Position numbers and translations under genes: made by a program
Assembly (NCBI GenBank): GCA_000403215.2
Contig: KE159562.1
Span: 1 to 44,501 of the forward strand
Reading direction: 5' to 3'
DNA length: 44,501 bases
DNA from: Lachnospiraceae bacterium A4
GTDB lineage: Bacteria; Bacillota; Clostridia; Lachnospirales; Lachnospiraceae
The notes under the pieces: model-generated
The model's input: only the letters and a program-made list of their open reading frames with translations
Database searches by the model: none
Told to the model about the DNA's origin: nothing
Part shown: in pieces, positions 18,316-27,227 of the stretch
Numbering within the stretch: position 1 is the first letter of the stretch
Layout of the letters: each line of letters begins with the position of its first letter

Positions 18316-18771
18316 ATGGCAAATACAAGAAGAATCACAGAGGTGTTACAGCAGATTGGCTATGAGCCGCAGGAGGGAAAGACGATCGTTGTCTCCTACG
18401 CACCTGAAAATCTAAGCGATGCGATCAGGAAAATCTTTATCTTGAATAACTTCTACGCACTCTCTTTCTGTAAGGAGCAGCTCGTCCTGATTCCGTATAG
18501 ACATTTCTGGGCAGATGTGAAGAAGGAGGTAACGCTCGAGTTGCCGTACTCTTCTGTCGTCGGCGTGGAGGTGCGGGAGACAGGAATCAACTACCGCATC
18601 GACATCAAGCTTGAGGATGAAGTGATTGCGCTGTCCGCGCAGCAGGCAGAGCTGTCTGCACTCCGCAATTCGGGAATGTACAGTCTGGAGGACTGGTCCG
18701 GCACAAACAACTGGCACAAGAATAATCTAAAAGGGACGCTCAAAGCGTTGAAAGCACTGGGCTGTGCATAA
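18316..18771 (+). CDS. Unknown 151-residue protein
   Basis: A compact soluble protein, MANTRRITEVLQQIGY at the start and a C-terminal tail WHKNNLKGTLKALKALGCA. The middle, with VLIPYRHFWADVKKEVTL and YSSVVGVEVRETGINYRIDI, resembles a PH-like beta barrel by alternation, but I cannot name a family. The start is ATG 18316 after AGGAGTG. A longer in-frame extension (from 17983) overlaps the preceding gene and is rejected. A strong terminator follows at 18821. Confidence 0.75.
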   Translation: MANTRRITEVLQQIGYEPQEGKTIVVSYAPENLSDAIRKIFILNNFYALSFCKEQLVLIPYRHFWADVKKEVTLELPYSSVVGVEVRETGINYRIDIKLEDEVIALSAQQAELSALRNSGMYSLEDWSGTNNWHKNNLKGTLKALKALGCA

Positions 18772-18789
18772 AAAGAACCCCTCCCCCCG

Positions 18790-18819
18790 CTTACAAAAAA
18801 GAACGGTATGGGATATAAT
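18790..18819 (+). promoter_or_regulatory. Promoter-like site in front of a terminator
   Basis: CTTACA (18790-18795, four of six), 18-base spacer, perfect TATAAT (18814-18819). A transcript would start near 18826, inside the 5' arm of the following hairpin. It may be the start of an attenuated transcript for the importer operon, or chance. Confidence 0.4.
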
Positions 18820-18820
18820 G

Positions 18821-18866
18821 AATTTCAGTACGGTATTTGGGCAGAGTACCGTGCTGGAATTTTTTT
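18821..18866 (+). terminator. Strong intrinsic terminator
   Basis: A 15-base-pair stem (18821-18835 with 18847-18861, two G-T pairs) around an 11-base loop, followed by seven T (18860-18866). It can end transcription of the preceding gene. It also lies between a promoter-like site and the importer genes, so it could act as an attenuator. Confidence 0.85.
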
Positions 18867-18894
18867 GTGCGCATAGACAGTTTTTGTGCGCATA
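18862..18894 (+). repeat. Two 14-bp direct repeats before the importer operon
   Basis: TTTTTGTGCGCATA occurs at 18862-18875 and 18881-18894, 19 bases apart. The core GTGCGCATA holds the palindrome TGCGCA. They lie 40-72 bases before the binding-protein start and may be operator sites for a regulator of this importer. Confidence 0.6.
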
Positions 18895-18933
18895 AAAAGT
18901 TTGCAAAAGAAGTGTAGCAAGGGGGATAGATCA

Positions 18934-20574
18934 ATGCAGAAAATTTTACATAGTTTTAAAATAAAGCGATTGCTTCGCGGGCTGCTGGCTGGCGTGGTTA
19001 TAATGAGTATGCTTTCTGGCTGTGCCTCGCAGCATAGCGCAGCCTTGGTGGAAACAGAAACTGACGGCAGCACTGCCCCGCGTGAGCAGGTGGTGGTGGC
19101 TATTTCGACAGAGCCCTCCTCGCTAGACCCGTGTCAGGGCTGGGGGCATGGAAATACACCGCTGATTCAGAGCACGCTGATCAAATACAATGAAGAAATG
19201 CAGTTTGAAAACGACTTGGCGTCAGACTATAGTCTGGACGGGACAGGGTGCACATGGACGTTTCATCTGCGCGGCGATGCGAAGTTTACAGACGGGGAGG
19301 CAGTCACCGCGGAGGATGTGGCGTTCACCTTTGAGACAGCCAAGGCGGCGCAGGCGTCTATTGATTTGACTTTTCTGGAGAAGGTGGAGGCAGTAGATGA
19401 CACGACTGTCATTTTCTCCTTGTCCAGACCTACGTCTGTCTTTCTGAATACAGTTGCGTCGGTGGGGATTATTCCAGAGCATGCCTATGACGCGGAGTAT
19501 GGGAGGAACCCAGTCGGTTCAGGACCCTGGAAATTTGTGCAGTGGAATCCGCAGGAGCAGCTGATTTTGGCGGCAAACGAGGATTATTATGGAGAAGTTC
19601 CTTCTATAAAAAAGGTGACAATTGTCTTTATGACGGAGGATGCCGCTTTTGCGGCAGTGCAGGCGGGGCAGGTCGATGTGGCGCTGACCGCGGCGACACT
19701 TGCGGACAAGGAGATTGACGGCTATCATCTGGCGCGCGTCACCACCGTGGACAACCGTGGATTCACGCTGCCGTTACTGCCCAACGAGGGGGAAGTGACC
19801 GAGAGCGGCTATCCGATTGGAAATGATGTGACCTGCCATGTGGAAATCCGGCAGGCAATTGCCTATGCGGTTGACCGTGAATTGGTTGCGGAGGCAGCAC
19901 TCAATGGATTTGCAACGCCCTGTTATTCCGAGAATGACAAAATGCCGTGGAATCATCCGGAGGTGGTGATTGAGACAGACGTAGCGTATGCAAAAAAACT
20001 CCTTGCAGATGCAGGCTGGTCGGACGAAAATGGAGATGGCATTGTGGAGAAAGACGGGCTTGCGGCAGCGTTTACCGTTTTATATCCCAGCGGGGATTCC
20101 GTGCGGCAGGCAGTTGCGCTTGCGGCGGCAGAGCAGGTGAAGCAAATCGGTATCCGCATCACAGTGGAGGGCACCAGCTGGGACGATTTGGCGAAGCGTA
20201 TGTTTTCCGATGGCGTCATGATGGGCTGGGGCGCGGCAAATCCGTATGAGAGCTACTGTCTGTATTACAGCAAAGGTGCATTCCGGGACGATTTTTATAA
20301 TCCTGAGGGGTACCAATCCGAGAAAACGGACGCGTATCTATCTGCGGCGATGGAGGCGCTGACCACAGAAGAAGCGTATGAGAACTGGCGGCTTGCGCAG
20401 TGGGACGGCGCGACGGGCACGTGCATGAAGGGGGTCTGTCCGTGGGTGTGGATTGTCAATGTGGATCATCTGTATTATGTGCGCGACGGGCTTGACATTG
20501 GCAGGCAGCAGCGCCATCCGCACGGTGCCTCCATGCCGCTTTTGCAGAATCTGCACAGGTGGCGGTGGATATGA
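18934..20574 (+). CDS. Extracellular solute-binding lipoprotein (SBP_bac_5)
   Basis: 546 residues. A lipoprotein signal with lipobox MLSGC (Cys about 30) anchors it outside the membrane. The mature part has the family-5 binding protein hallmarks: AISTEPSSLDPC, WTFHLRGDAKFTDGEAVTAEDVAFTFE (split), GSGPWKFVQWN, and IRQAIAYAVDRELV. The family binds oligopeptides, nickel or nickel-chelates. The ending (VDHLYYVRDGLDIGRQQRHPH) resembles the NikA-like group, but the ligand is uncertain. It heads an operon with two permease genes. A GGGGGAT site precedes ATG 18934. No ATPase gene of this importer is in the window. Confidence 0.9.
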   Translation: MQKILHSFKIKRLLRGLLAGVVIMSMLSGCASQHSAALVETETDGSTAPREQVVVAISTEPSSLDPCQGWGHGNTPLIQSTLIKYNEEMQFENDLASDYSLDGTGCTWTFHLRGDAKFTDGEAVTAEDVAFTFETAKAAQASIDLTFLEKVEAVDDTTVIFSLSRPTSVFLNTVASVGIIPEHAYDAEYGRNPVGSGPWKFVQWNPQEQLILAANEDYYGEVPSIKKVTIVFMTEDAAFAAVQAGQVDVALTAATLADKEIDGYHLARVTTVDNRGFTLPLLPNEGEVTESGYPIGNDVTCHVEIRQAIAYAVDRELVAEAALNGFATPCYSENDKMPWNHPEVVIETDVAYAKKLLADAGWSDENGDGIVEKDGLAAAFTVLYPSGDSVRQAVALAAAEQVKQIGIRITVEGTSWDDLAKRMFSDGVMMGWGAANPYESYCLYYSKGAFRDDFYNPEGYQSEKTDAYLSAAMEALTTEEAYENWRLAQWDGATGTCMKGVCPWVWIVNVDHLYYVRDGLDIGRQQRHPHGASMPLLQNLHRWRWI

Positions 20575-20626
20575 CACATGTGTCAGAAATTTGTTGGAGC
20601 CGCGATGGGCGGCATGGGAGACTATG

Positions 20627-21619
20627 ATGAAAAATACGGCTGGGCGGCTTGTGCCGCTGTTTTTCAAAAACTGCATACGAATCGTTACACTGCTCTTGGC
20701 AATCAGTATACTGTCTTTTGCCTTGGTGAGCGTCTCGCCAATAGACCCGGTGCAGCAGTATATTATGGGAATCGGACCTGTGTCGGAGGCGCAGCGGGCT
20801 GAGATTGCGGCATACTGGGGGGCTGACAAGCCGGTGGCGGCGCGTTATGTTAGCTGGCTTTGCGCGCTGCTTCGCGGGGACTTTGGCCTGTCGCTTCTGT
20901 ACCGCAGGCCCGTCATTGCTGTTATCGCGGAGCGTTTTCAAAATTCGCTTGCCCTCATGCTGTGTGCGTGGGTGTTTTCGGGAGGTATTGGATTTTTGCT
21001 CGGCTGCGTGATGGGCACATACCGTGACCACTGGCAGGACAAGCTTCTCCGGCGGCTGTGCTGTCTTTTGAGCAGTATGCCGGCGTTCTGGCTGGGGCTT
21101 GTATTGCTGCTGGTGTTTTCGGTGAAGCTTGGCTGGTTTCCGATTGGCTTCTCGACGCCGATCGGTATGCTGGACAGCGAGGTGAGCGGCTGGCAGCGGC
21201 TGCATCATCTGGCGCTGCCGGCGCTGACGCTGAGTCTGATGTCCTTTTCTAATATTGCCCTTCACACAAGGCAGAAAATGATTGATGTGATGAACAGCCC
21301 GTATATCTTGTTTGCACGCGCACGCGGGGAGAGCGGCTGGACGCTGTTTGTACGGCACGGGCTGCGCAATACGATTCTGCCGGCGCTGACCTTGCAGTTT
21401 GCCTCGTTTGCAGAGCTGTTTGGCGGTTCTGTGCTGGCAGAGAATGTGTTTTCTTATCCGGGTCTCGGCTCGGCGGTCTCGGCGGCGGGACTTAACTCAG
21501 ATGTGCCGCTGCTGCTTGGCATCACACTCTTTTCGACACTGTTTGTCTGTGTGGGCAATATGATTGCGAATCTGCTGTATGGTGTCATTGACCCTAAAAT
21601 GCGAAACGGTGAGGAGTAG
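20627..21619 (+). CDS. Peptide/nickel-type ABC permease, OppB/NikB-like
   Basis: About 330 residues with around six membrane helices. The first helix (about 16-36) is followed by the conserved periplasmic segment and RGDFGLSLLYRRPV, and the cytoplasmic EAA-type loop reads RARGESGWTLFVRHGLRNTILP (split at about 225-247), where the ATPase docks. The C-terminus ends with LLYGVIDPKMR, as is typical. It pairs with the next permease to form the channel. I chose ATG 20627, six bases after GGGAG; ATG 20624 is one codon earlier. The gene lies 52 bases after the binding-protein gene. Confidence 0.88.
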   Translation: MKNTAGRLVPLFFKNCIRIVTLLLAISILSFALVSVSPIDPVQQYIMGIGPVSEAQRAEIAAYWGADKPVAARYVSWLCALLRGDFGLSLLYRRPVIAVIAERFQNSLALMLCAWVFSGGIGFLLGCVMGTYRDHWQDKLLRRLCCLLSSMPAFWLGLVLLLVFSVKLGWFPIGFSTPIGMLDSEVSGWQRLHHLALPALTLSLMSFSNIALHTRQKMIDVMNSPYILFARARGESGWTLFVRHGLRNTILPALTLQFASFAELFGGSVLAENVFSYPGLGSAVSAAGLNSDVPLLLGITLFSTLFVCVGNMIANLLYGVIDPKMRNGEE

Positions 21620-21624
21620 GAGGA

Positions 21625-22455
21625 ATGGGACAGTTCAAACAAAACCGCTGGTATCATATGAATACACGGGCAAGTGCCCTGATGCTGACAGGGGTTTTCG
21701 TTCTTGTGATTCTTGGATTCTATGGGGCTGGCCTGCTGATACCGCAGGAGGCTGTATCGACAGATTTTATCCATGCCAAGCAGCCTCCATCGTGGCAGCA
21801 TTTGTTCGGTACGGACAATCTGGGACGCGATCTTTTGATGCGCACCTTAAAGGGAATGTCTGTCAGTGTGACGGTCGGCATTGTGGCATCGTGCATCAGC
21901 GCATTGATTGGTGTTTTGATTGGCATTGCGGCAGCGGCTGGCTCCCGTTTTTTGGATAGCGTGATTAGCTGGGTGATAGATTTGATGATGGGGATTCCGC
22001 ACACCGTGCTGATTATCTTGATTTCTTTTGCGCTGGGAAGGGGACTGCGCGGGCTGCTTGCGGGAATCGCGGCAACCCACTGGACAAGCCTTGCGCGGCT
22101 AATCCGCGGGGAGGTGATGCAGCTTCGGAGCCAGCACTATATTGCAGTGTCGCGGCGCATGGGGAAATCAGGCAGTTGGATTATGCTGCATCATTTCCTG
22201 CCGCAGCTTGCGCCACAGTTTCTGGCGGGGCTGGTTTTGATGTTTCCCCATGCCATACTGCATGAGGCAGCCATTTCTTTTCTCGGGTACGGGCTGCCGC
22301 CGGAACAGCCTGCGGTTGGCATCATACTGGCAGAGAGCATGACGTATCTCTCCTCGGGAATGTGGTGGATGGCAGTCTTTCCGGGAATGGTGCTGGTGCT
22401 CATGGTCTGGCTGATTGACCGGCTGGGGGAGACACTGCGGCAGTTGTTAGCGTGA
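21625..22455 (+). CDS. Peptide/nickel-type ABC permease, OppC/NikC-like
   Basis: 276 residues. One N-terminal helix, then GTDNLGRDLLMRTLKG (about 60-75), the usual OppC/NikC motif, and four more helices. The EAA loop is around ISRRMGKSGSWIMLHHFLPQL-like text (about 172-190). The end has LGYGLPPEQPAVGIIL and a final helix. It forms the second half of the channel with the preceding gene, five bases away. Downstream an unrelated AAA protein follows. The ATPase subunits normally found next (OppD/OppF or NikD/NikE) are missing here. Confidence 0.88.
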   Translation: MGQFKQNRWYHMNTRASALMLTGVFVLVILGFYGAGLLIPQEAVSTDFIHAKQPPSWQHLFGTDNLGRDLLMRTLKGMSVSVTVGIVASCISALIGVLIGIAAAAGSRFLDSVISWVIDLMMGIPHTVLIILISFALGRGLRGLLAGIAATHWTSLARLIRGEVMQLRSQHYIAVSRRMGKSGSWIMLHHFLPQLAPQFLAGLVLMFPHAILHEAAISFLGYGLPPEQPAVGIILAESMTYLSSGMWWMAVFPGMVLVLMVWLIDRLGETLRQLLA

Positions 22456-22466
22456 CAAATCCTTTG

Positions 22467-22495
22467 TTTACAGATTTCGGATAAGATGCTAAAAT
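22467..22495 (+). promoter_or_regulatory. Promoter of the AAA-gatD-jetABC operon
   Basis: TTTACA (22467-22472), 17-base spacer, TAAAAT (22490-22495), 37 bases before the AAA gene. It fits a sigma-A-type promoter and could drive the whole run of five closely spaced genes up to 30555. Confidence 0.6.
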
Positions 22496-22532
22496 GGTCT
22501 GAGAGACTACGGCATGAACGGAGGGCATGGTC

Positions 22533-24122
22533 ATGAAACGGCGTTTTAATGTGACAGGTTCTTGTATTCCTGAGCGGCATTATATGGTAAGGCTGGAGGA
22601 ACGGCTACGGAAGATCAAAGAAGAGTTTGTGGATACTGGCAGCTATTTTGTCATCAACCGCGGCAGACAGTATGGCAAGACGACAACGCTTGATGCGCTG
22701 AAAACTTATTTGCAGGAGGACTATATCGTTTTGTCGCTGGATTTTCAGCAGATTGCCACAGAGGATTTTGCAGATGCGCAGTCGTTTGTCCGGGCGTTTG
22801 CGGAAGTGCTTATGGAAACACTTGAAATCAGTGGATTTTGCGGTATAAAAGAATTGACAGGGCCGCTCGAGGAGCTGCTTCAAAAAAGCCAGAACCGCCT
22901 CAAGGATTTGTTCGCAAGTCTGAGCATGATGTGCAAAAACAGCCCGCGCCCGGTCGTGCTGATGATTGACGAGGTGGACAGTGCATCAAACAATCAGGTT
23001 TTTATTGACTTTCTTGCCCTGCTTAGGGCGTATTATCTAAAACGTGAGGAGCGAGCGGCGTTTCATTCCGTAATACTTGCGGGAGTGTACAGTATTAAAA
23101 ATCTAAAGTTAAAACTGCGTCCTGAATCTGAGCATCAGTACAACAGCCCATGGAATATTGCGGCAGATTTTAACATGGATTTTAGTTTTTCACCAGTTCA
23201 GATTGAGGGCATGTTAGCGGAGTATGAGCAGGATTATCATACAGGCATGGAATTGCAGGCCGTTGCGAAAGAAATCTATGCGTACACCTCAGGGTATCCG
23301 GTGCTTGTCTCGCTGATTTGTAAGCATCTTGCCAAGATGGCTGCGGAAGGGTCGTATTTTACAGAGCCAGAGAGGGCATGGTCGAAAGAAGGGATTGAGA
23401 GGGCAGTTGGTATGATCCTCAAAGAGAGTACACTCCTGTTTGAGAACATGGCAAAACAGCTTGACACGTACAAAGCTCTTTATAAAATTGTGGAGGATAT
23501 TCTTTATTGTGGAAAGCGCATTCCGTTTAGCATGGAGGAGAATGCGATTAATTTGGGGGTTATGTTTGGCTTTATCAAAGAAGAGAACGGACATGTGGCA
23601 ATCGCAAACCGCATGTTTGAGATGTGTCTGCTGAACTTGTTTATGGCAAGGGAAGCGATAGACAGTGATGTCTATACACAGGGCGGAATTGACAGAATTG
23701 GATTTATCAAAAACAATCAGTTAAATATGGATTTGGTACTCAAAAAGTTTGTCGAGTACTTTACAGAAATTTATCATGAAAAAGATATGAAATTTGTGGA
23801 AAAGTACGGGCGCAAATTTTTTCTGCTGTATTTAAAGCCCATAATCAATGGGACAGGCAACTATTATATTGAGGCGCAGACAAGGGACGAGCGGCGCACA
23901 GATGTCATCGTAGATTATCTAGGAGAGCAGTTTATCGTCGAACTCAAAATCTGGCATGGAACTGAATATAACGAAAGAGGCGAGGAACAGCTTTCGTCGT
24001 ATCTGGATTACTACAATAAGAAAAAAGGGTATCTGCTCAGCTTTAATTTTAATAAAAATAAAGTAACAGGCGTGAAAGAGATTCAAATTGGTGATAAAAC
24101 GATTGTCGAGGCAGTCGTGTAG
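22533..24122 (+). CDS. AAA-family ATPase with C-terminal PD-(D/E)XK domain
   Basis: About 529 residues. N-terminal P-loop NRGRQYGKTTTLDAL (about 42-56), Walker B-like VVLMIDEVDSASN (about 140-152), then helical lid regions. The C-terminal end has TRDERRTDVIVDYLGEQFIVELKIW (split at about 455-478): D...E-x-K is a PD-(D/E)XK nuclease-like core. The ending IQIGDKTIVEAVV is typical of a family abundant in gut Clostridia. The function is unknown; proposals include defence or mobile-element related nuclease. I prefer ATG 22533, seven bases after GGAGGG, over ATG 22527. It is 27 bases from the dehydrogenase gene and shares its direction. Confidence 0.82.
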   Translation: MKRRFNVTGSCIPERHYMVRLEERLRKIKEEFVDTGSYFVINRGRQYGKTTTLDALKTYLQEDYIVLSLDFQQIATEDFADAQSFVRAFAEVLMETLEISGFCGIKELTGPLEELLQKSQNRLKDLFASLSMMCKNSPRPVVLMIDEVDSASNNQVFIDFLALLRAYYLKREERAAFHSVILAGVYSIKNLKLKLRPESEHQYNSPWNIAADFNMDFSFSPVQIEGMLAEYEQDYHTGMELQAVAKEIYAYTSGYPVLVSLICKHLAKMAAEGSYFTEPERAWSKEGIERAVGMILKESTLLFENMAKQLDTYKALYKIVEDILYCGKRIPFSMEENAINLGVMFGFIKEENGHVAIANRMFEMCLLNLFMAREAIDSDVYTQGGIDRIGFIKNNQLNMDLVLKKFVEYFTEIYHEKDMKFVEKYGRKFFLLYLKPIINGTGNYYIEAQTRDERRTDVIVDYLGEQFIVELKIWHGTEYNERGEEQLSSYLDYYNKKKGYLLSFNFNKNKVTGVKEIQIGDKTIVEAVV

Positions 24123-24149
24123 GCTTCAAAAGCATAAGGAGGAACTTGA

Positions 24150-25217
24150 ATGAAGGCATGGGTTTTGCATGGCGTGGGTGACATTCGCTTCGAGGAGGTG
24201 GAGACGCCGCAGCCGACGGACGGGGAGGTGCTTGTAGCCGTGAGGGCGGCAGGTATCTGCGGCTCGGATATTCCGCGAATTTACCAGACGGGCGCACATG
24301 TGCAGCCGCTGATTCCGGGGCATGAGTTTGCGGGGCAGGTGGTTCGGACGGGCAGAGATGTCAGTGCGGACTGGCAGAACCGGCGTGTGGGTATTTTTCC
24401 GCTGATTCCGTGCAAAGATTGCGTGTCCTGCCAGAAGCAGCACTATGAGCTGTGCCGCAGTTACAGCTATCTCGGCTCGCGCAGAAACGGCGGTTTTGCA
24501 GAGTATGTGACAGTGCCTGCGTGGAATCTGATTGCACTTCCTGATACGGTCTCCTATGAGCAGGCGGCGATGATGGAGCCTATGGCGGTGGCGGTCCACG
24601 CGATGCGGAGCGCGCTCGCTGGCGATGCCGACAGGTCAAAGGCTATTGCGGTCTGCGGCCTTGGCACCATCGGCATGCTGCTGGTCTTGTTTTTGATCGA
24701 GGCAGGCTATACCAAGATTTATGTGATGGGCAATAAGGCGTCTCAGCGCAGCATGGCAGCGGCAGCCGGCGTGCCGCAGGAAAATATTTTTCAGGACAGG
24801 AATATTCGTGCAAGGGACTGGCTGATGGCGCAGACAAAAGGCGCAGGCGCCGATGTATTCTTTGAGTGTGTCGGCAAAACGGAGACGATTTCCGATGCAT
24901 TTTTGTGTACGGCGCCAAACGGCATGGTACAGCTTGTGGGAAATCCGGCGTCAGATATCGGACTAGACCAGAATACCTACTGGAAAATCCTTCGCAGCCA
25001 GCTGACGGTGAAGGGGAGCTGGAACTCGTCGTTTACCCATAATGCAGAGGACGACTGGCAGTATGTGCTTGACAGATTACAGCACGGGCGTATCCAGCCG
25101 CAGCAGTGTATCACACACCAGTTTGTGCCCAGTGCGCTGGAACAGGGACTGCTGCTCATGCGGGATAAGACGGAGGCGTACATGAAGGTAATGCAGACAG
25201 GTGATTGGGACAAATGA
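24150..25217 (+). CDS. Zinc-dependent sugar-alcohol dehydrogenase, GatD-like
   Basis: 355 residues of the medium-chain dehydrogenase family. Catalytic zinc ligands: Cys in AAGICGSD (about 37) and GHEFAGQV (about 58). Structural zinc ligands: CKDCVSCQKQHYELC (about 88-102). The NAD-binding Rossmann motif reads VCGLGTIGML (about 167-176). The text is closest to galactitol-1-phosphate or related polyol dehydrogenases; the exact substrate is open. AGGAGG stands before the start. Its stop codon overlaps the ATG of jetA (ATGA), an odd coupling of a metabolic gene with a condensin-like set. Confidence 0.85.
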   Translation: MKAWVLHGVGDIRFEEVETPQPTDGEVLVAVRAAGICGSDIPRIYQTGAHVQPLIPGHEFAGQVVRTGRDVSADWQNRRVGIFPLIPCKDCVSCQKQHYELCRSYSYLGSRRNGGFAEYVTVPAWNLIALPDTVSYEQAAMMEPMAVAVHAMRSALAGDADRSKAIAVCGLGTIGMLLVLFLIEAGYTKIYVMGNKASQRSMAAAAGVPQENIFQDRNIRARDWLMAQTKGAGADVFFECVGKTETISDAFLCTAPNGMVQLVGNPASDIGLDQNTYWKILRSQLTVKGSWNSSFTHNAEDDWQYVLDRLQHGRIQPQQCITHQFVPSALEQGLLLMRDKTEAYMKVMQTGDWDK

Positions 25218-26647
25218 TATTAAAAAAGACAATTCCGAAAGATTTTTATAAACTATTCCGGACGCGGAACATGGATGCCTATATGATGTTTTTGGTCTCC
25301 ATCTATGATGAGAACAATGAGGTCTATACGGCGCTTGGACTCACCATAGAGGATGGGCAGGCAATCATCGGCGAGGTGTGCAGCAAAATGCAGATTGAGT
25401 GGATGGAGGACAGCGAGGAGGCGCCCGATTCGGCGCCGGGCACGCCCTCTGCGATTCTGAATACCCTGATTCGCTGGGGATGGATTAAGAGCGATTACGA
25501 CGAACAGTTAAATACATATATTTTATCCTTTCCAGAGTACAGCCAGCTCTATGTAGAACTGTTTAAGAAGCTGCAAAGCGAGGACGACAGCAGGGAGCGC
25601 GAGAGTATTCTTTCTATATATAGTGCGCTGTTTACCTATCAGGCGGAGCATGAAAAAAATAATGGAATATTAAGAAGTGCGCTGGCAACCTCGAAAAATC
25701 TCGAGACGCTGCTCTCCAATATGCAAAATGGAATGCGCACGTATTTTGACGTGCTTTCTGCCAGCAGGAATTTCATACAAATCCAGCAGGTGCTGGTGGA
25801 GGAGATTAACAACAGCGACAGCCAGAGATATGCGATTCTCACGACGACGGACAGTTTTTACCGCTATAAGGAGTCTGTAAAGGAGTTGATCAGTCAGATC
25901 TTGAGCCAGCATGATCTTATGAAAACAGAACTTTCGCGGACATTGCGCCAGAGTACAGCCAATACACCAGAATACACCCGCGCGGAGACTGCGCTGCACT
26001 ACAGCGACGAGGCGGTCGGGCTGATTTACAAGATTGAACGTCAGTTTGACTTAATTGAGCGCAAGTACAACAAACTTGTCGAGCAGAAGGCAGTCTTTGC
26101 CAAGCGCGCCCTCGCAAGAATTCACTATATTTTTCAGGAGGGGGCAGCGGAGGAGGACAGCGTCATTCGGCTGCTTCATTTGATAGAAAAGAGTCCCGAG
26201 TCGGAAAGGATACTTGGGGCGTTGGGCACCAAGATTTGCCTGACAGCGCCGTTTAAGCGCTTTGACGACAACAGTATCTACAAACGCCATGACAGCAGTG
26301 AGACGCCGTTTCAGCCCTTGGCGGTGGAGCGTGCACAGGAGAAAGCGGCACAGATCACGGACTTTGTGCCCAAGCCGCGCTACACGAGAAAGGAGTTAAA
26401 GGCGTTTTGTGACCGGAATATAAAGGACGGCGTGTTTCGCGCGACGGCGGAGACAGTCCAGTCAGTAGAGGATTTGGAAAAACTGCTGTTCTTATGGCAG
26501 GAAGTCACAGGAAAACAGACAAAGCAGGACCTCGTACAGCTTGGAGGCGAAATCCAGAACGAGGAGGGATTTACCTTTTCAGCGCTATGCATGACGATGG
26601 AGGAGGAGTTCGGCGATGAAGTACATAGAGGAGTTGTCGCAGAGTGA
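25214..26647 (+). CDS. jetA: JetA/MksF-like kleisin subunit (Wadjet family)
   Basis: 477 residues, largely helical. The pattern fits the kleisin subunit of the Wadjet/MksBEF condensin-like complexes: an N-terminal winged-helix-like part (KDFYKLFRTRNMDAYMMFL), helical middle with RESILSIYSALFTYQAEHEKNN, and a C-terminal part with RYTRKELKAFCDRN. JetA bridges the heads of the JetC dimer and binds JetB. The ATG at 25214 overlaps the dehydrogenase stop. It overlaps jetB by 32 bases, so the three jet genes form one tightly coupled unit. The name rests on order and general likeness, not on a search. Confidence 0.82.
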   Translation: MILKKTIPKDFYKLFRTRNMDAYMMFLVSIYDENNEVYTALGLTIEDGQAIIGEVCSKMQIEWMEDSEEAPDSAPGTPSAILNTLIRWGWIKSDYDEQLNTYILSFPEYSQLYVELFKKLQSEDDSRERESILSIYSALFTYQAEHEKNNGILRSALATSKNLETLLSNMQNGMRTYFDVLSASRNFIQIQQVLVEEINNSDSQRYAILTTTDSFYRYKESVKELISQILSQHDLMKTELSRTLRQSTANTPEYTRAETALHYSDEAVGLIYKIERQFDLIERKYNKLVEQKAVFAKRALARIHYIFQEGAAEEDSVIRLLHLIEKSPESERILGALGTKICLTAPFKRFDDNSIYKRHDSSETPFQPLAVERAQEKAAQITDFVPKPRYTRKELKAFCDRNIKDGVFRATAETVQSVEDLEKLLFLWQEVTGKQTKQDLVQLGGEIQNEEGFTFSALCMTMEEEFGDEVHRGVVAE

Positions 26648-27227
26648 GGCGGCAGGAATCAAGAAAACGATACAGGATTTGTTTCGCCAGACCTGTATTT
26701 TGCAGGTAAAATGTGACCCTGTGACGCTGGTGCAGCGGGACAATCCCAGATACCGCATCTGTGCAAACCACAGAGAATTTATTGCGGATTATCTGTCGGT
26801 GCTTGACTGTGAACTGGTGCATGACCCGCAGGAACATATCTTCCGCATTAAGGGAGAAAGTATGCCAGTTGACCGGCTGACACTCACCGGGACACGCCTT
26901 CTGCTGATTCTAAAGGTGATTTACCGGGACAGAATTATGGGGGAGGGACTGAACGCGACGGTGACATGCCTTAGGGAAATCCGGGAGACTGGCAGCAATA
27001 CAAACCTGCTCACGCGCAAGCTCACCGCACAGGAATGGCAGGACGCGCTGTCCGTGCTCAAGGTGCACCAGATCATAGAGCTTCCCGGCGCAATTGGAAA
27101 TCTTGAAGATGACACACCGATTTACATCTACAGTACCATCAATATTTTCTGTTCGTCGGTGGAGATCAATGAGCTGATAAAAATGTATGAGGAGTCTACA
27201 GGTGAAGAACGCGAAGAAGATATTTAA
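26616..27227 (+). CDS. jetB: JetB/MksE-like subunit (DUF4194)
   Basis: 203 residues. It has the DUF4194 pattern: a helical start, then LQVKCDPVTLVQRDNPRYRICANHREFI (split), YLSVLDCELVHDP, and LTLTGTRLLLILKVIYRDR. It is a winged-helix (kite) subunit that binds the kleisin JetA. The start has GGAGGAG eight bases upstream. It overlaps jetA at its start and jetC at its end. Confidence 0.85.
   Translation: MKYIEELSQSEAAGIKKTIQDLFRQTCILQVKCDPVTLVQRDNPRYRICANHREFIADYLSVLDCELVHDPQEHIFRIKGESMPVDRLTLTGTRLLLILKVIYRDRIMGEGLNATVTCLREIRETGSNTNLLTRKLTAQEWQDALSVLKVHQIIELPGAIGNLEDDTPIYIYSTINIFCSSVEINELIKMYEESTGEEREEDI

Noticed and set aside
20456-21358. 300-codon open frame on the minus strand
   Set aside because: It lies opposite the clear OppB-like permease gene; its Arg/His/Gln-rich text is typical of antisense shadows in GC-rich genes.
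18934-22455. Firm naming of the importer as a nickel system (nikABC)
   Set aside because: The binding-protein ending is NikA-like, but no ligand residues can be verified and the ATPase genes are missing.
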